Source of the DNA: Janthinobacterium sp. GW456P | GTDB lineage: Bacteria > Pseudomonadota > Gammaproteobacteria > Burkholderiales > Burkholderiaceae_D | NCBI RefSeq assembly: GCF_002127655.1 | Contig: NZ_NEHB01000006.1 | Coordinates: forward strand, 89,427 to 153,426 | Direction of reading: 5' to 3' | Length of the DNA: 64,000 nucleotides | Shown: positions 63,481 through 64,000 of the stretch, piece by piece | Numbering within the stretch: position 1 is the stretch's first letter | How the letters are laid out: each line of letters starts with the position of its first letter | Position numbers and translations under genes: made by a program | The notes under the pieces: generated by a model | Told to the model about the DNA's origin: nothing | Seen by the model: the letters and a program-made list of their open reading frames with translations, nothing else | Databases searched by the model: none

Positions 63481-63697
63481 CTTGATGCAGCGCAATAGCA
63501 ATGCTTGCCACGAAACATATTAAATCCTCCATAATTCAGCAGATCGCCCGGCCATCACGGGGCGCAGGCGGTGTTGTTATTTCGTTGATTTTTAAAGCAT
63601 ATTTTCTATGCAAGCCTGAGGAACGATGGCATATTAGTTGGGTAACGAATAGCACGCCCGTTCGTTTAGAAACCATAAAAAAGACCGAGGAGACAAA

Positions 63698-64000
63698 ATG
63701 CATCAAACAAAATTTGCGCTGGCCGTGCTGGCTGCGGCTGTCCTTGCAGGTTGCGGCGGCGCCAGTGGCGGTGATCAAACCTTGAAAGTCAAATACACGG
63801 CGCAGGTGTCCTTCGGCGACAGCCTGTCCGATGTCGGTTCGTATGCTGTGGCCGGCGTGGCTGCCGCCGGTGGCGGCAAGTTCACCATCAATGGCGACAA
63901 TACCAAGATCAATCCTGAACTGACGGGCAAGAACTGGACCGAGCACCTGGCCGCGCAATTCGGCTTGCCGGCGCCTTGCGCTGCCGAAACGGGCCTGGAA
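63698..64000 (+). CDS. GDSL/SGNH esterase-like lipoprotein, partial (cut by window end)
   Basis: The first 101 codons of a larger gene. It starts with a lipoprotein signal peptide ending in LAGC (Cys18 lipidated), then VSFGDSLSDVGSYA, block I of the GDSL/SGNH family (catalytic Ser in GDSLSD), and TGKNWTEHLAAQFGLP as expected for these esterases. Probably outer-membrane or surface lipolytic enzyme; domain content downstream cannot be seen. GGAGA precedes the ATG; TTGATT (63585-63590) with TATGCA (63607-63612) is a weak promoter candidate in the 241-base leader region. Confidence 0.85.
   Translation, partial: MHQTKFALAVLAAAVLAGCGGASGGDQTLKVKYTAQVSFGDSLSDVGSYAVAGVAAAGGGKFTINGDNTKINPELTGKNWTEHLAAQFGLPAPCAAETGLE

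Noticed and set aside
1-64000. Genomic island, prophage or CRISPR array
   Set aside because: Base composition and codon use look uniform; no integrase, att sites, phage genes or regularly spaced repeats were seen.

Overview
The window is a stretch of chromosome from a GC-rich betaproteobacterium. Gene order (grpE-dnaK-dnaJ, recA-recX, perM/hda/pcnB/folK/panB, purC-purE-purK, pgk-pyk-fba), the protein sequences and the sigma-32 and LexA sites all fit Burkholderiales, family Oxalobacteraceae, most likely Janthinobacterium or a close relative. That placement is inferred from remembered family resemblance, not from a search. I see no rRNA, tRNA, CRISPR array, prophage or insertion sequence. The only repeats are small palindromic (REP-like) elements. 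No gap between genes exceeds 300 bases.

Layout. 1-4.9 kb: heat-shock operon grpE, dnaK, dnaJ, with a sigma-32 promoter before grpE and another before dnaK, then a beta-carbonic anhydrase. 4.9-9.6 kb: a Sel1-repeat protein, an ArgP-like LysR regulator, a class A penicillin-binding protein and a TRIC/YicG-type channel. 9.7-14.6 kb: gabD, then a secreted beta-propeller protein followed by an ECF sigma factor and a membrane-anchored, Pro/Ala-rich putative anti-sigma protein. 14.6-24.3 kb: an MFS transporter, then a polyamine catabolism and uptake block (puuD, puuA, spuC-like aminotransferase, terminator, potG, potH, potI, puuC-like dehydrogenase) that lacks both a periplasmic binding protein and PuuB. 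24.3-24.5 kb: three palindromic repeats.

24.5-31.1 kb: on the minus strand perM, hda, an HAD-IB phosphatase, pcnB, folK and panB; divergently, purM. 31.1-36.4 kb: an MHS transporter and a GMC oxidoreductase facing a divergent iclR-type regulator with an IclR-like operator between them, then a PPi-dependent phosphofructokinase. 36.5-41.1 kb: a four-gene overlapping operon (response regulator, histidine kinase, DUF4212 subunit, VC_2705-type Na+/solute symporter). 41.1-47.8 kb: recA (SOS promoter), recX, a SAM methyltransferase with regulatory domain, DUF2889 protein, sucC-sucD. 47.8-55.7 kb: a lone type IV pilin, a YcgR-type PilZ protein, a small membrane protein, moaC, an M48/TPR protease, a minus-strand run of small genes, and azlC-azlD. 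55.8-64 kb: pgk, pyk, fba; purC-purE-purK-sua5; and the start of a GDSL lipoprotein cut by the window end.

How it fits together. Most of the window is housekeeping (protein folding, lower glycolysis, purine, pantothenate, folate and molybdopterin synthesis, recombination). The accessory interest lies in the polyamine block, whose product could feed GABA into the gabD step; the beta-propeller/ECF/anti-sigma trio; the kinase-controlled symporter with a canonical EF-hand-like loop; and several sharp palindromes at transporter and catabolic promoters.
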